A stretch of 64,000 nucleotides of DNA from positions 1 through 64,000 of the forward strand of contig NZ_JAAAMK010000003.1 in the NCBI RefSeq assembly GCF_024105665.1, read 5' to 3'. Origin of the DNA: Aliihoeflea aestuarii. Lineage in GTDB: Bacteria > Pseudomonadota > Alphaproteobacteria > Rhizobiales > Rhizobiaceae. How positions within the stretch are numbered: the stretch's first letter is position 1; each line of letters opens with the position of its first letter. This document shows, piece after piece, positions 9,345 through 17,208 of the stretch. The position numbers and the translations under genes were made by a program. The notes under the pieces were generated by a model, which saw only the letters and a list, made by a program, of their open reading frames with translations, was not told where the DNA came from and made no database searches.

Positions 9345-9650
9345 TCACAGCGCGCCCATGATCTTCTGCTGAAAACCGAAGATCGTGCGCGCGCCGCCGA
9401 TCGGGATCAAAGTCACGTCGCGCTCCTGGCCGGGCTCGAACCGCACGGCGGTGCCGGCGGCGATATCGAGGCGCATGCCGCGCGTCGCGTCGCGATCGAA
9501 GACGAGCCCCTCATTGACCTCATGGAAATGATAGTGGCTGCCGACCTGGATCGGCCGGTCGCCGGCATTGGCGACCTTGAGCGTCACGGCCTCCTTGCCG
9601 CCGTTCAGTTCGATCTCGCCGTCGGCCGCGATTATCTCTCCGGGAATCAT
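9345..9650 (-). CDS. ureB: Urease subunit beta (UreB)
   Basis: A structural subunit (101 aa) that packs with UreA and UreC in the (UreABC)3 enzyme. The signature MIPGEII at the start, then [11 protein letters not shown] and [18 protein letters not shown], is diagnostic. The start at 9650 has GGAGGT 4 nt upstream; the longer open frame beyond it overlaps ureJ and is spurious. It lies 10 nt after ureJ. It is the last gene of the upstream urease transcript, since ureC does not follow directly. Confidence 0.96.
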   Translation of the reverse strand: MIPGEIIAADGEIELNGGKEAVTLKVANAGDRPIQVGSHYHFHEVNEGLVFDRDATRGMRLDIAAGTAVRFEPGQERDVTLIPIGGARTIFGFQQKIMGAL

Positions 9651-9660
9651 CGATACCTCC

Positions 9661-10248
9661 TTAGCCGGCAACGAAGACGAGCAGCCCGGTGAACGCCGTT
9701 GCCGCACCCAGCGCACGAACGGGCAGATCGCGCAGGTCGAATCGTGTGAGCGCAACGGCCAGCCATATGCCCGCACCATGCAGCAGTACGGTGGCGATAA
9801 GGAAACCTGCACCGTAGACGAGCGTTTCCGATTGCCCCATTTCCGTGCCGTGAGCATGGCCGTGGAACACCGCGAACAGACCAATGAGGATGGCGGCAGG
9901 CACGACGGGCAGCCTGACGGACGCGGCCACCAGAAGACCGATCACGACCACGGAACCGAGGATCATCGGCTCGACATAGGGCAGCGGCACGCCGCCCAGC
10001 GCCGCGAGGAACCCCGCCGACATGAAGGTGACGAAGGCTGCGGGAACGGCAAGCACCGCCCGGCCGCCGAGCGCGGCCGCCCACAACCCGACGGCGACCA
10101 TCGCCAGAATATGATCGAGCCCCGTCAACGGGTGCAGGAAACCGGCCAGAAAGCCGTTTTCGACATGCGCGCCATGGCCCGGATGAGCGAAGGCGGCCGT
10201 CGAGAACAGCATCGCCGAAAGAACAGTGAGCGGCAGTCGCTTGGACAT
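9661..10248 (-). CDS. ureJ: HupE/UreJ family nickel permease
   Basis: A 195-aa inner-membrane protein with a signal peptide followed by [29 protein letters not shown], the hallmark of the HupE/UreJ family. It has about six membrane segments and a second His-rich motif, FHGHAHG (near residue 130), between helices. Family members take up Ni2+ by facilitated diffusion for hydrogenase or urease. Its place between ureA and ureB points to nickel supply for urease. The start ATG at 10248 follows GAGGA; two upstream Mets (MMKRRG) are possible alternatives. Confidence 0.92.
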   Translation of the reverse strand: MSKRLPLTVLSAMLFSTAAFAHPGHGAHVENGFLAGFLHPLTGLDHILAMVAVGLWAAALGGRAVLAVPAAFVTFMSAGFLAALGGVPLPYVEPMILGSVVVIGLLVAASVRLPVVPAAILIGLFAVFHGHAHGTEMGQSETLVYGAGFLIATVLLHGAGIWLAVALTRFDLRDLPVRALGAATAFTGLLVFVAG

Positions 10249-10276
10249 GGCGGAGAATCCTCGTCGTTTCATCATT

Positions 10277-10579
10277 TCAGCGGATCGGCTCATGGACGGT
10301 CACGAGCTTCGTGCCGTCGGGAAAGGTCGCCTCGACCTGAACGTCGTGGATCATCTCGGCGATACCTTCCATCACCTGATCACGCGTGACGACATGCGCG
10401 CCGGCCTCCATCAGGTCGGCGACCGAGCGCCCGTCGCGCGCGCCTTCCACGACGAAATCGGTGATCAGCGCGATCGCCTCGGGATGATTGAGCCTGACAC
10501 CGCGCTCCAGTCGCCTGCGCGCCACGATGGCGGCCATCGCAATCAGGAGTTTGTCCTTTTCCCGTGGCGTCAAATTCAT
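10277..10579 (-). CDS. ureA: Urease subunit gamma (UreA)
   Basis: The smallest structural subunit (100 aa). It begins [14 protein letters not shown] and contains [10 protein letters not shown] and [31 protein letters not shown], all conserved through the family. It is separated by 10 nt from ureD upstream and 28 nt from ureJ downstream on the same strand. gamma and beta are separate genes, as in most bacteria. The longer frame upstream of 10579 overlaps ureD and is not real. Confidence 0.97.
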   Translation of the reverse strand: MNLTPREKDKLLIAMAAIVARRRLERGVRLNHPEAIALITDFVVEGARDGRSVADLMEAGAHVVTRDQVMEGIAEMIHDVQVEATFPDGTKLVTVHEPIR

Positions 10580-10589
10580 CTCATCACTT

Positions 10590-11417
10590 TCAGCTTGTCC
10601 AAATCTTGGGCAGACCTGCCTGCCCGTTGAGCAGTCGAGCCAGGGGCAGCAACCGACGGCGCAGGGCGTAGCCGTCCTCGGCAACGATTCTGGCAAGAAG
10701 CTTGCCAGTCCCGCCGACGCACCAGAAACTCGCACTGCCCGCCTCGCCGGTCAGCGCGCGAACGGACGTGAGCAGTTCCTCCGCATTTTCGCCGAGAAAC
10801 AGAAGCGTCGCGACGGCGCGGCCACCGTTGGTAGTCGCCTGGCGGGAAAGCTGGTCCGCGACATCGGGACCGATGCGGAAATCCTCGGCATGGACGAGGC
10901 GGCCGGCATGGCGCACACGCCAGCGATCGTGAAACATCGCCCGGTCCACCCGCTCGCCCATCGCCTTCCTACCGAAGATCGTCGCTTCGAGGATCAGCGC
11001 GCTGGCGTCTTGCGCCAGATCGACGTCGAGCCGGCGCGACAGTGCCGCGCCGTCGAACAGGATCGTCTCCTGCGGCAGCCAGCAAAGACGCGCACCCGCG
11101 CCCGCCTTCAGCGCGACCGAAACTTCGGCACGGCCCGTGCCAGCGCGATAGATTTTCTCGCATGCCTGCGTCGTCAGGCTGAGGCTGGAGCCGGGGGCAG
11201 CATCGGCCGACCATTCGACCCGGTCGCCGCCGGTCAGCCCGCCGGCCGTGTTGATCAGAACCGCTTCAAGCGCGGCGCTTTCAGGTGCGGGAAAGCGAAT
11301 CTTGGCCGCGCCCTCCTGAAACAGGCGGTGAAGACGCGTGCGGCCATCGATCTGCCTGACCGAGACCCGTCCATCGGCGCGCACGCGTTGCAATACCGGA
11401 GGCTGGACGGGAATCAT
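10590..11417 (-). CDS. ureD: Urease accessory protein UreD
   Basis: A 275-aa scaffold protein that binds apo-urease and recruits UreF and UreG. Conserved blocks are [13 protein letters not shown] (residues 58-70), [12 protein letters not shown] and [13 protein letters not shown] chose ATG at 11417 because the family's conserved region starts just after it; the upstream extension to 11579 runs through the intergenic region and the divergent GST start. It is the first gene of the urease operon, divergent from the GST gene by 115 bp, which should contain the operon promoter. Confidence 0.93.
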   Translation of the reverse strand: MIPVQPPVLQRVRADGRVSVRQIDGRTRLHRLFQEGAAKIRFPAPESAALEAVLINTAGGLTGGDRVEWSADAAPGSSLSLTTQACEKIYRAGTGRAEVSVALKAGAGARLCWLPQETILFDGAALSRRLDVDLAQDASALILEATIFGRKAMGERVDRAMFHDRWRVRHAGRLVHAEDFRIGPDVADQLSRQATTNGGRAVATLLFLGENAEELLTSVRALTGEAGSASFWCVGGTGKLLARIVAEDGYALRRRLLPLARLLNGQAGLPKIWTS

Positions 11418-11532
11418 GATCGGTTCGAAATTCCAGATTGGCGAACGCTGTGTATCGGCTCGCAGGACAGCGTAACGCTTGCAACCGGCATGCCAAGCCA
11501 TATCTCGTTGGGACCCACCAACGGAGCGCTTC

Positions 11533-12237
11533 ATGTCCGACCTGTCCGCCTTCCCCATCACCAAACGCTGGCCCGCCACACATCCCGATCGTCTTCAGCT
11601 CTATTCGCTGCCGACGCCGAACGGCTTGAAGATTTCGATCGCGCTGGAGGAAATGGGCCTGCCCTATGAGGCGCATCTCGTCGATTTCGACACCAACGAT
11701 CAGACGACACCGGAATTCCTGTCACTCAACCCGAACAACAAGATTCCCGCGATCATCGACCCTGACGGTCCCGGCGGAAAGCCGCTCGGCCTGTTCGAAT
11801 CCGGCGCGATCCTCGTCTATCTCGCCGAAAAGACCGGCAAGCTCCTGCCGACAGACGCCGCGCGGCGCTACGAGACGCTGCAATGGCTGTTCTTCCAGAT
11901 GGGCGGCATCGGGCCGATGTTCGGTCAGTTCGGCTTCTTCTACAAATTCGCAGGTAAGGAATTCGAGGACCGGCGTCCGGCCCATCGCTACCGCGACGAA
12001 TCGCGACGCCTGCTCGGTGTACTCGACAAGCGGCTCGACGGTCGCCAATGGATCATGGACGACGAGTATACGATCGCGGACATCGCGATGTTTCCATGGA
12101 TACGAGGTGTGGACGTCTTCTATGGCGGGCGCGAAGAACTCGGTTTTGACGAGGTGCCGAACGTCACGTCCTGGCTCGAACGCTGTATCGCTCGGCCGGC
12201 AAGCCAGATCGGCCTGAATGTGCCCAAGCGAGACTGA
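11533..12237 (+). CDS. Glutathione S-transferase, YfcG/YghU (nu-class)-like
   Basis: A 234-aa GST. The N-terminal segment LQLYSLPTPNGLKISIALEE, with Thr-Pro-Asn at the GSH site, and LNPNNKIPAI, FESGAILVYLAEKTG match the YfcG/YghU type. These proteins bind GSSG and act as disulfide-bond oxidoreductases or peroxidases rather than classical transferases. GGAG is 6 nt before the ATG at 11533; an in-frame start at 11479 adds 18 residues without family support. It is divergent from ureD and is not similar enough to the other GST here (5536-6144) to suggest a recent duplication. Confidence 0.9.
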   Translation: MSDLSAFPITKRWPATHPDRLQLYSLPTPNGLKISIALEEMGLPYEAHLVDFDTNDQTTPEFLSLNPNNKIPAIIDPDGPGGKPLGLFESGAILVYLAEKTGKLLPTDAARRYETLQWLFFQMGGIGPMFGQFGFFYKFAGKEFEDRRPAHRYRDESRRLLGVLDKRLDGRQWIMDDEYTIADIAMFPWIRGVDVFYGGREELGFDEVPNVTSWLERCIARPASQIGLNVPKRD

Positions 12238-12323
12238 CGCGCCGGCCCCGAAGGCGAATTGACGGACGGCGAAATGATTATGTAGGATAACAAAGTCCGT
12301 CATGGACCTTCAGGGAGGAAGAC

Positions 12324-13466
12324 ATGAAGAATTTCTCACGCGCGCTCATGCTCGCGACCATGGCGGTGCCGTTCGCGGCGACCGCCGCACTCGCCGACAT
12401 CACCATCGGCGTTACCGTTTCGGCCACCGGATCGGGCGCGGCGCTCGGCATCCCGCTGCGCAACTCGGTCGAATTGTGGCCCGACAATATCGACGGCGAG
12501 CCGATCCGCGTCATCGTGCTTGACGATCAGGGAGACCCCTCGATCGCGACCACCAATGCGCGCCGCCTGATCACCGACGACAATGCCGACGTGATCGTCG
12601 GTTCGGCCCTGACGCCCGCATCGATCGCGGTGGCAGGCGTTGCCGCCGAAACCGAGACGCCTCATTTGACCGCTTCGCCCGTCCCGCCGAACGTTTCGGA
12701 CGGCGAGTGGACTTTCGTCCTGCCGCAATCGGCGGGGCTGATCGCCCGCACGCTGTTCGCCAAGATGCAGGCGGACGGCGTCAATACCGTCGGCTATATC
12801 GGCTTTTCCGATTCCTATGGCGATTTGTGGGTCAGCCAGATGAGCGCCATCGGCGCCGAATATGGACTCGAAATGGTGGCCGAGGAGCGCTATGCGCGTC
12901 CGGACACCTCCGTATCGGGGCAGGTGCTGCGCCTCGTCGCCGCCCAGCCGGACGCCGTCTTCGTCGGTGCATCCGGCACCGGCGCGGCATTGCCGCAGAT
13001 CGCCCTTCGCGAACGCGGCTATGAGGGCACGATCTACCAGACGCACGGGGCCGTGACGTTCGACTTCCTGCGTATCGCCGAAGGCGCGGCCGCCAACACC
13101 ATCTTCGCTTCCGGACCGGTCATGGTCGCCGAGCTTCAGCCCGACGCATCCGAGACCAAGGCGGACGGCATGGAGTACGTCACCGCCTATGAGGAGCGTT
13201 TCGGCGAAGGCACGCGCACGCAGTTTGGCGCGCATATCCACGACGCGATGGCGATCCTGAAAGTCGCGGTGCCGCTGGCCATGGAAAGCGCGGAGCCCGG
13301 CACGCCGGAATTCCGCGCGGCATTGCGCGAAGCGATCGAGACCGGCGGACCTTTCCCGGCCAGCCAGGGCGTGTTCGAGTTCACGCCGGAAGATCACCTC
13401 GGCCTCGACGAGCGCGCCGTGGTGCTTCTGACCGCCAATGAAGGCACGTTCGAACTGGTCGACTGA
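12324..13466 (+). CDS. Branched-chain amino acid-type ABC substrate-binding protein (LivK-like)
   Basis: A 380-aa periplasmic binding protein of the HAAT family. A signal peptide ends ALA near residue 24. The Peripla_BP_6 fold follows, with DITIGVTVSATGSGAALGIPLRNSVEL, a DDQGDPSIATTNARRLI segment and VGYIGFSDSYGD. Substrate is uncertain: amino acid, amide or urea are possible for the family, and the closeness to urease does not settle it. It is shorter than typical UrtA. The RBS GGGAGGAAG precedes the ATG. The partner permease and ATPase genes lie next to it but on the opposite strand and convergent, so the binding protein is transcribed separately. Confidence 0.88.
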   Translation: MKNFSRALMLATMAVPFAATAALADITIGVTVSATGSGAALGIPLRNSVELWPDNIDGEPIRVIVLDDQGDPSIATTNARRLITDDNADVIVGSALTPASIAVAGVAAETETPHLTASPVPPNVSDGEWTFVLPQSAGLIARTLFAKMQADGVNTVGYIGFSDSYGDLWVSQMSAIGAEYGLEMVAEERYARPDTSVSGQVLRLVAAQPDAVFVGASGTGAALPQIALRERGYEGTIYQTHGAVTFDFLRIAEGAAANTIFASGPVMVAELQPDASETKADGMEYVTAYEERFGEGTRTQFGAHIHDAMAILKVAVPLAMESAEPGTPEFRAALREAIETGGPFPASQGVFEFTPEDHLGLDERAVVLLTANEGTFELVD

Positions 13467-13490
13467 CCGGTTTGCGCTGCCGAAGGAAAG

Positions 13491-13520
13491 GCCCGTCGGA
13501 GCGATCCGGCGGGCTTTTTA
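13491..13520 (+). terminator. Rho-independent terminator after the binding-protein gene
   Basis: A 9-bp stem with one G-T pair (13491-13499 with 13506-13514) and loop AGCGAT is followed by TTTTTA. It sits 25 nt after the stop of the LivK-like gene and 14 nt before the end of convergent livF. Confidence 0.85.
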
Positions 13521-13533
13521 TATAGTTGGAAGA

Positions 13534-14238
13534 CTATCCTCCGCCGAGATAGGCTTCGACCACAGCCGGATCGGCGGCCATTTCATCGGTGCTGCCCGAT
13601 CGGCGGATTTCGCCGAGTTCCATCAGATGCGCTTCATCGGCGATCTCCAGAGCGGCGCGCGCATTTTGCTCCACCAAGAGGATCGATACTCCGGTCGAGC
13701 GCAGTTCAGCGACGATGCCGAGGATTTCGGCGACGATCTTCGGGGCGAGGCCGAGGCTCGGTTCGTCCAATAGGAGAAGCTTCGGCCGGCTCATCAGTGC
13801 GCGGGCAAGCGCCAGCATCTGCCTTTCGCCGCCCGAAAGCGTTCCGGCAAGCTGTTTGCGTCGTTCCTTCAGGCGTGGAAAGCGATCATAGAGGTCAGCG
13901 CGTGCTTCGGCCCGCTCCGACGCCGACCGCAGGAAGCCGCCCAGCTCCATATTGTCTTCGACGCTCATGGAGCCGAAGAGCTCGCGCTTTTCCGAGACCA
14001 GGCACATGCCGGCGGCGACGCGGCCCTCGACGCTCGGCGGCACCGGCTTTCCGCGATAAAGGATCGTCCCGCTCGACGGCACGACGCCCATAGCGGCATT
14101 GAGCAGCGTCGTCTTGCCGGCACCGTTTGCGCCGATGACGGTGACGATGCGCCCCTCTGCCATGGCAAGGTCGACCCCATGCAGGACTTCGGCCTTGCCG
14201 TAGGAAACGCGGATATCGGAGAGTTGGAGAAGGCTCAC
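13534..14238 (-). CDS. livF: Branched-chain amino acid-type ABC transporter ATP-binding protein (LivF)
   Basis: A 234-aa ABC ATPase. Walker A GANGAGKT is at 36-43, the signature LSGGERQ near 135, Walker B LLLLDEPSLGLAP follows, and the switch His lies after SILLVEQNA. The VEQNA motif in place of a VTHD-type switch is typical of LivF. It pairs with the LivG-type half of the fused upstream protein to drive import. Its ATG overlaps the stop of that gene by 4 nt (14235-14238). Confidence 0.93.
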   Translation of the reverse strand: MSLLQLSDIRVSYGKAEVLHGVDLAMAEGRIVTVIGANGAGKTTLLNAAMGVVPSSGTILYRGKPVPPSVEGRVAAGMCLVSEKRELFGSMSVEDNMELGGFLRSASERAEARADLYDRFPRLKERRKQLAGTLSGGERQMLALARALMSRPKLLLLDEPSLGLAPKIVAEILGIVAELRSTGVSILLVEQNARAALEIADEAHLMELGEIRRSGSTDEMAADPAVVEAYLGGG

Positions 14239-16004
14239 GACACGCCTCCGAGATAGGCCGACACGACGGCGGGATGACGGCGCACCTCGGCCGGGTTGCC
14301 CTCGGCGATCTTGGTGCCGAAGTCGAGGACGACGAGATGATCGACCAGCCCCATGACGAAGCTCATATCGTGTTCGACCAGAAGCACGCCGACACCTTCC
14401 GCGCGCAGCTTCTTCAACAACTCCGCCAGTTCCTGCTTTTCGCCGTGGCGAAGTCCGGCGGCCGGTTCGTCGAGAAGCAGCAGCGCCGGATCGAGGCTGA
14501 GCGCACGGGCGATTTCGAGGATGCGGATCTGGCCGAGGGCCAGATCGCCCGCCGGGCGGTCGCGATAATCGGCCAGCCCGACGCGCGCGATCTGCGTTTC
14601 GGCCTCGGCCAGAAGAATGGCTTCCTCGGCGCGGTCGAGCCGCAGGACGGAGCGAACCACGCCCGAGCGACCGCGCAGATGCGCGCCGAGCGCAACGTTT
14701 TCCAGAACGGTCATCTCCGGCAGCACCTTGGCGTGCTGGAAGGTGCGGGCGATGCCGTGGCGGGCGACCTCGCGTGGGCTTTTCGCCGAAGCGGTCGCGT
14801 CGCCGAAGATCACCTTGCCGCCGCTCAAGGGCGAGATAGCCGTGATCAGGTTGAACGTGGTGCTTTTGCCCGCCCCGTTCGGCCCGATCAGGCCGACGAT
14901 CTGCCCCGCTTTCACATCGAACGAGACGTCGTTGACGGCGACGAGGCCTCCGAATGTTTTGCGCGCGGCTTCGAGCTTGACGAGCGTGGTGCCTTCGGGC
15001 GCGAGTTTGCGGCGGCCGAGCGCGCCGTCGGCCTTGGGCAGCGGTCGTCGCTTTCGGGCCGGCAGCGCGCGCAGGATGAGCGGCCAGAGTCCGTCGCGGC
15101 TGAACTGGAGGATGGCGACCAGCAGAATTCCGAAGACGATCATCTCGAAATTGCCGGTGATGCCGACGAGGTCGGGCAGGAAGCGCTGGAGCAGGTCCTT
15201 CAGGATCAGGACGAGGCTCGCGCCGAAGATCGCACCCCAGACGTGCCCCGCGCCGCCGACGACCGCCATCAGCAGATACTCGATGCCCATATTGAGGCCG
15301 AAGGGCGTCGGGTTCACCGAGCGTTGCATATGCGCGTAGAGCCAGCCGGACAGTGCGGCAAGCACGCCCGCCAGCACGAAGACGGTGAGCTTGGCACGTA
15401 CGATGTCGACGCCGAAGGCCTCGGCTGCCTGCGTGCCGCCGCGCAAGGCGCGCAGCGAGCGCCCGACGCGGGAATCCAGAAGGTTGCGCGCACCGATGGC
15501 GACCGCGATGACGCAGCCCCAGATGACGTAATAGATCGAGCCCGACGAAAAGAAGCGATGGCCGGCAAGTTCCAGCGGCGGGATCGCCGTGATGCCGTCA
15601 TAGCGGCCGAAAAGCTGGATCTGGCCGAAGAGGTAGTAGAGCGCCAGACCCCAGGCGATGGTGCCGAGCGGCAGGAAATGACCGGATAGCCGCACGGTGA
15701 TGAGGCCGAGCGGAAGGGCGACCAGCGCCCCCGCCAGAAGTGAAAGCGGCAGCGTCGCCCAGGGGGAAAACCCGTAAGCCGTCGTCAGGACCGCCGTCGT
15801 ATAGGCGCCGAAACCGACCAGCGCCGCCTGACCGAACGACGTCATGCCGCCGACGCCCGTCAGAAGCACGAGGCCGATCGCCACCAGCGAGGCGAGGCCG
15901 ATATTGTTCAAAAGCGTGATCCAGAATGGCGGGATCGGCAGGAAGGGAACGGCCGCGACGACCGCGATGCCGACAAAGCCGATGAGCCTGCGGTCGAGCG
16001 CCAT
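14235..16004 (-). CDS. Fused ABC permease (LivM) and ATPase (LivG)
   Basis: A 589-aa fusion. Residues 1-320 are a LivM-type permease with about 8-9 membrane helices (LLTGVGGMTSFGQAALVGFGAY is the typical motif). A basic linker (ARKRRPLPKADG, about 320-335) joins it to a LivG-type ATPase from about 345 to 589, with Walker A GPNGAGKST, signature LALGQIRILEIARAL, Walker B LLLLDEPAAGL and VLLVEHDMSFV. LivM-LivG fusions are known in this family, so this is uncommon but not unique. It follows livH by 2 nt and is coupled to livF. Confidence 0.93.
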   Translation of the reverse strand: MALDRRLIGFVGIAVVAAVPFLPIPPFWITLLNNIGLASLVAIGLVLLTGVGGMTSFGQAALVGFGAYTTAVLTTAYGFSPWATLPLSLLAGALVALPLGLITVRLSGHFLPLGTIAWGLALYYLFGQIQLFGRYDGITAIPPLELAGHRFFSSGSIYYVIWGCVIAVAIGARNLLDSRVGRSLRALRGGTQAAEAFGVDIVRAKLTVFVLAGVLAALSGWLYAHMQRSVNPTPFGLNMGIEYLLMAVVGGAGHVWGAIFGASLVLILKDLLQRFLPDLVGITGNFEMIVFGILLVAILQFSRDGLWPLILRALPARKRRPLPKADGALGRRKLAPEGTTLVKLEAARKTFGGLVAVNDVSFDVKAGQIVGLIGPNGAGKSTTFNLITAISPLSGGKVIFGDATASAKSPREVARHGIARTFQHAKVLPEMTVLENVALGAHLRGRSGVVRSVLRLDRAEEAILLAEAETQIARVGLADYRDRPAGDLALGQIRILEIARALSLDPALLLLDEPAAGLRHGEKQELAELLKKLRAEGVGVLLVEHDMSFVMGLVDHLVVLDFGTKIAEGNPAEVRRHPAVVSAYLGGVS

Positions 16005-16006
16005 GA

Positions 16007-17041
16007 TCAGTCGTCCTCGTGATGATCGGTGGTGAGCGAACGCCAGATCAGGACCGGGATGATCAGCGTGAAGACGATGATCTCCTTGAAGTTGCTGGCG
16101 TAGAAGGAGGCGAGCGCTTCGACCAGACCGACGCCGATGGCGGCCAGCGCCGTGACCGGGAAGCTCGACAGGCCCGCGATGATCGCCGCGACGAAGCCCT
16201 TGAGACCAATCAGGAAGCCGGTGTCATAGTAGACCGTGGTGATCGGCGCGATGAGCACGCCCGAGACCGCGCCGATGGTTGCGGCAAGGACGAAGGCGGT
16301 GCCGCCGGTCAATTGCGTGCGCACGCCGACGAGACGCGCGCCGAGGCGATTGACGGCGGTGGCGCGCAGCGCCTTGCCGAGCAATGTCTTCTCGAAGAAG
16401 AAATAAAGCCCGACCATCGCCGCGATGGTCACGCCATAGATCCACACTGCCTGAGCGGCGACCGGCATGAAGCCGACCGAGAACGAACCGGCCGTCAGCG
16501 GACGCGCGCGGAAGCCCTCGGCTCCGAAGAAGGCGAGACCCAGCCCCATCATCGCCAGATGGACGCCGACTGATGTGATGAGAAGCACCAGAACGGTGGC
16601 ATCGGAGAGCGGGCGATAGGCGATGCGATAGACGTAAAGGCCCATCGGCGCGACGATGACGATGGTCAAAAGCGCCTTGACGAAGGCATTCGGTTCGGTG
16701 GGAACGATGAAAAGCGCGGCCGTGTAGATCGCGAACGGCAGGACCAGATTGATGGCGGCCGACCGCGCCAGTGCGGGCAATCCCGGTCGCAGGCGCGTTT
16801 CGACAAGATCGAACAGGAACGCGGCGATGCCGAAGACGACCAGAAGCATCGCCGTACCGGGCATTCGGCCGACATCGAGGAAGGCGAGCGTCAATGCGCC
16901 ATAGGCCACGAATTCGCCCTGGGGGATGAAAATGACGCGGGTGACGGCGAAGACCAGAACGAGCGCCAGACCGAGCAGCGCATAAATCGCGCCGTTGGTC
17001 ACGCCGTCCTGAACCAGGAAAGCCAGAATCGTGAATTCCAA
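16007..17041 (-). CDS. livH: Branched-chain amino acid-type ABC transporter permease (LivH)
   Basis: A 344-aa inner-membrane permease, the first gene of the livH-livMG-livF operon. It has about eight hydrophobic helices. The N-terminal motif [33 protein letters not shown] and the cytoplasmic loop around [19 protein letters not shown] (coupling to the ATPase) are typical of LivH. It is somewhat longer than E. coli LivH because of an extra membrane segment near 90-120. The start at 17041 is the only good one, with GGGAGGAGAC upstream. Confidence 0.92.
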   Translation of the reverse strand: MEFTILAFLVQDGVTNGAIYALLGLALVLVFAVTRVIFIPQGEFVAYGALTLAFLDVGRMPGTAMLLVVFGIAAFLFDLVETRLRPGLPALARSAAINLVLPFAIYTAALFIVPTEPNAFVKALLTIVIVAPMGLYVYRIAYRPLSDATVLVLLITSVGVHLAMMGLGLAFFGAEGFRARPLTAGSFSVGFMPVAAQAVWIYGVTIAAMVGLYFFFEKTLLGKALRATAVNRLGARLVGVRTQLTGGTAFVLAATIGAVSGVLIAPITTVYYDTGFLIGLKGFVAAIIAGLSSFPVTALAAIGVGLVEALASFYASNFKEIIVFTLIIPVLIWRSLTTDHHEDD

Positions 17042-17156
17042 GGCGTCTCCTCCCGCCTGCGGCTACCCGTCACCGGGCAGATCGCACAAACTTGTAATGA
17101 TCTATAACAATTCAGACGACGGGCGACAATCGCGAATTTGGTGCTCTCCAAACGAA

Positions 17157-17182
17157 CACGACCGCCGAAAACGGCGGTCGTG
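17157..17182 (-). terminator. Hairpin terminator at the end of the peptide transporter operon
   Basis: An 11-bp perfect stem (17157-17167 with 17172-17182) with an AAAA loop. Read on the minus strand it is followed by TTCGTTT, a weak T-run, 27 nt after the OppDF stop codon. It also separates this operon from the livH promoter region. Confidence 0.65.
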
Positions 17183-17208
17183 AGATTTTGCGGTGAGTGA
17201 AATGCACC

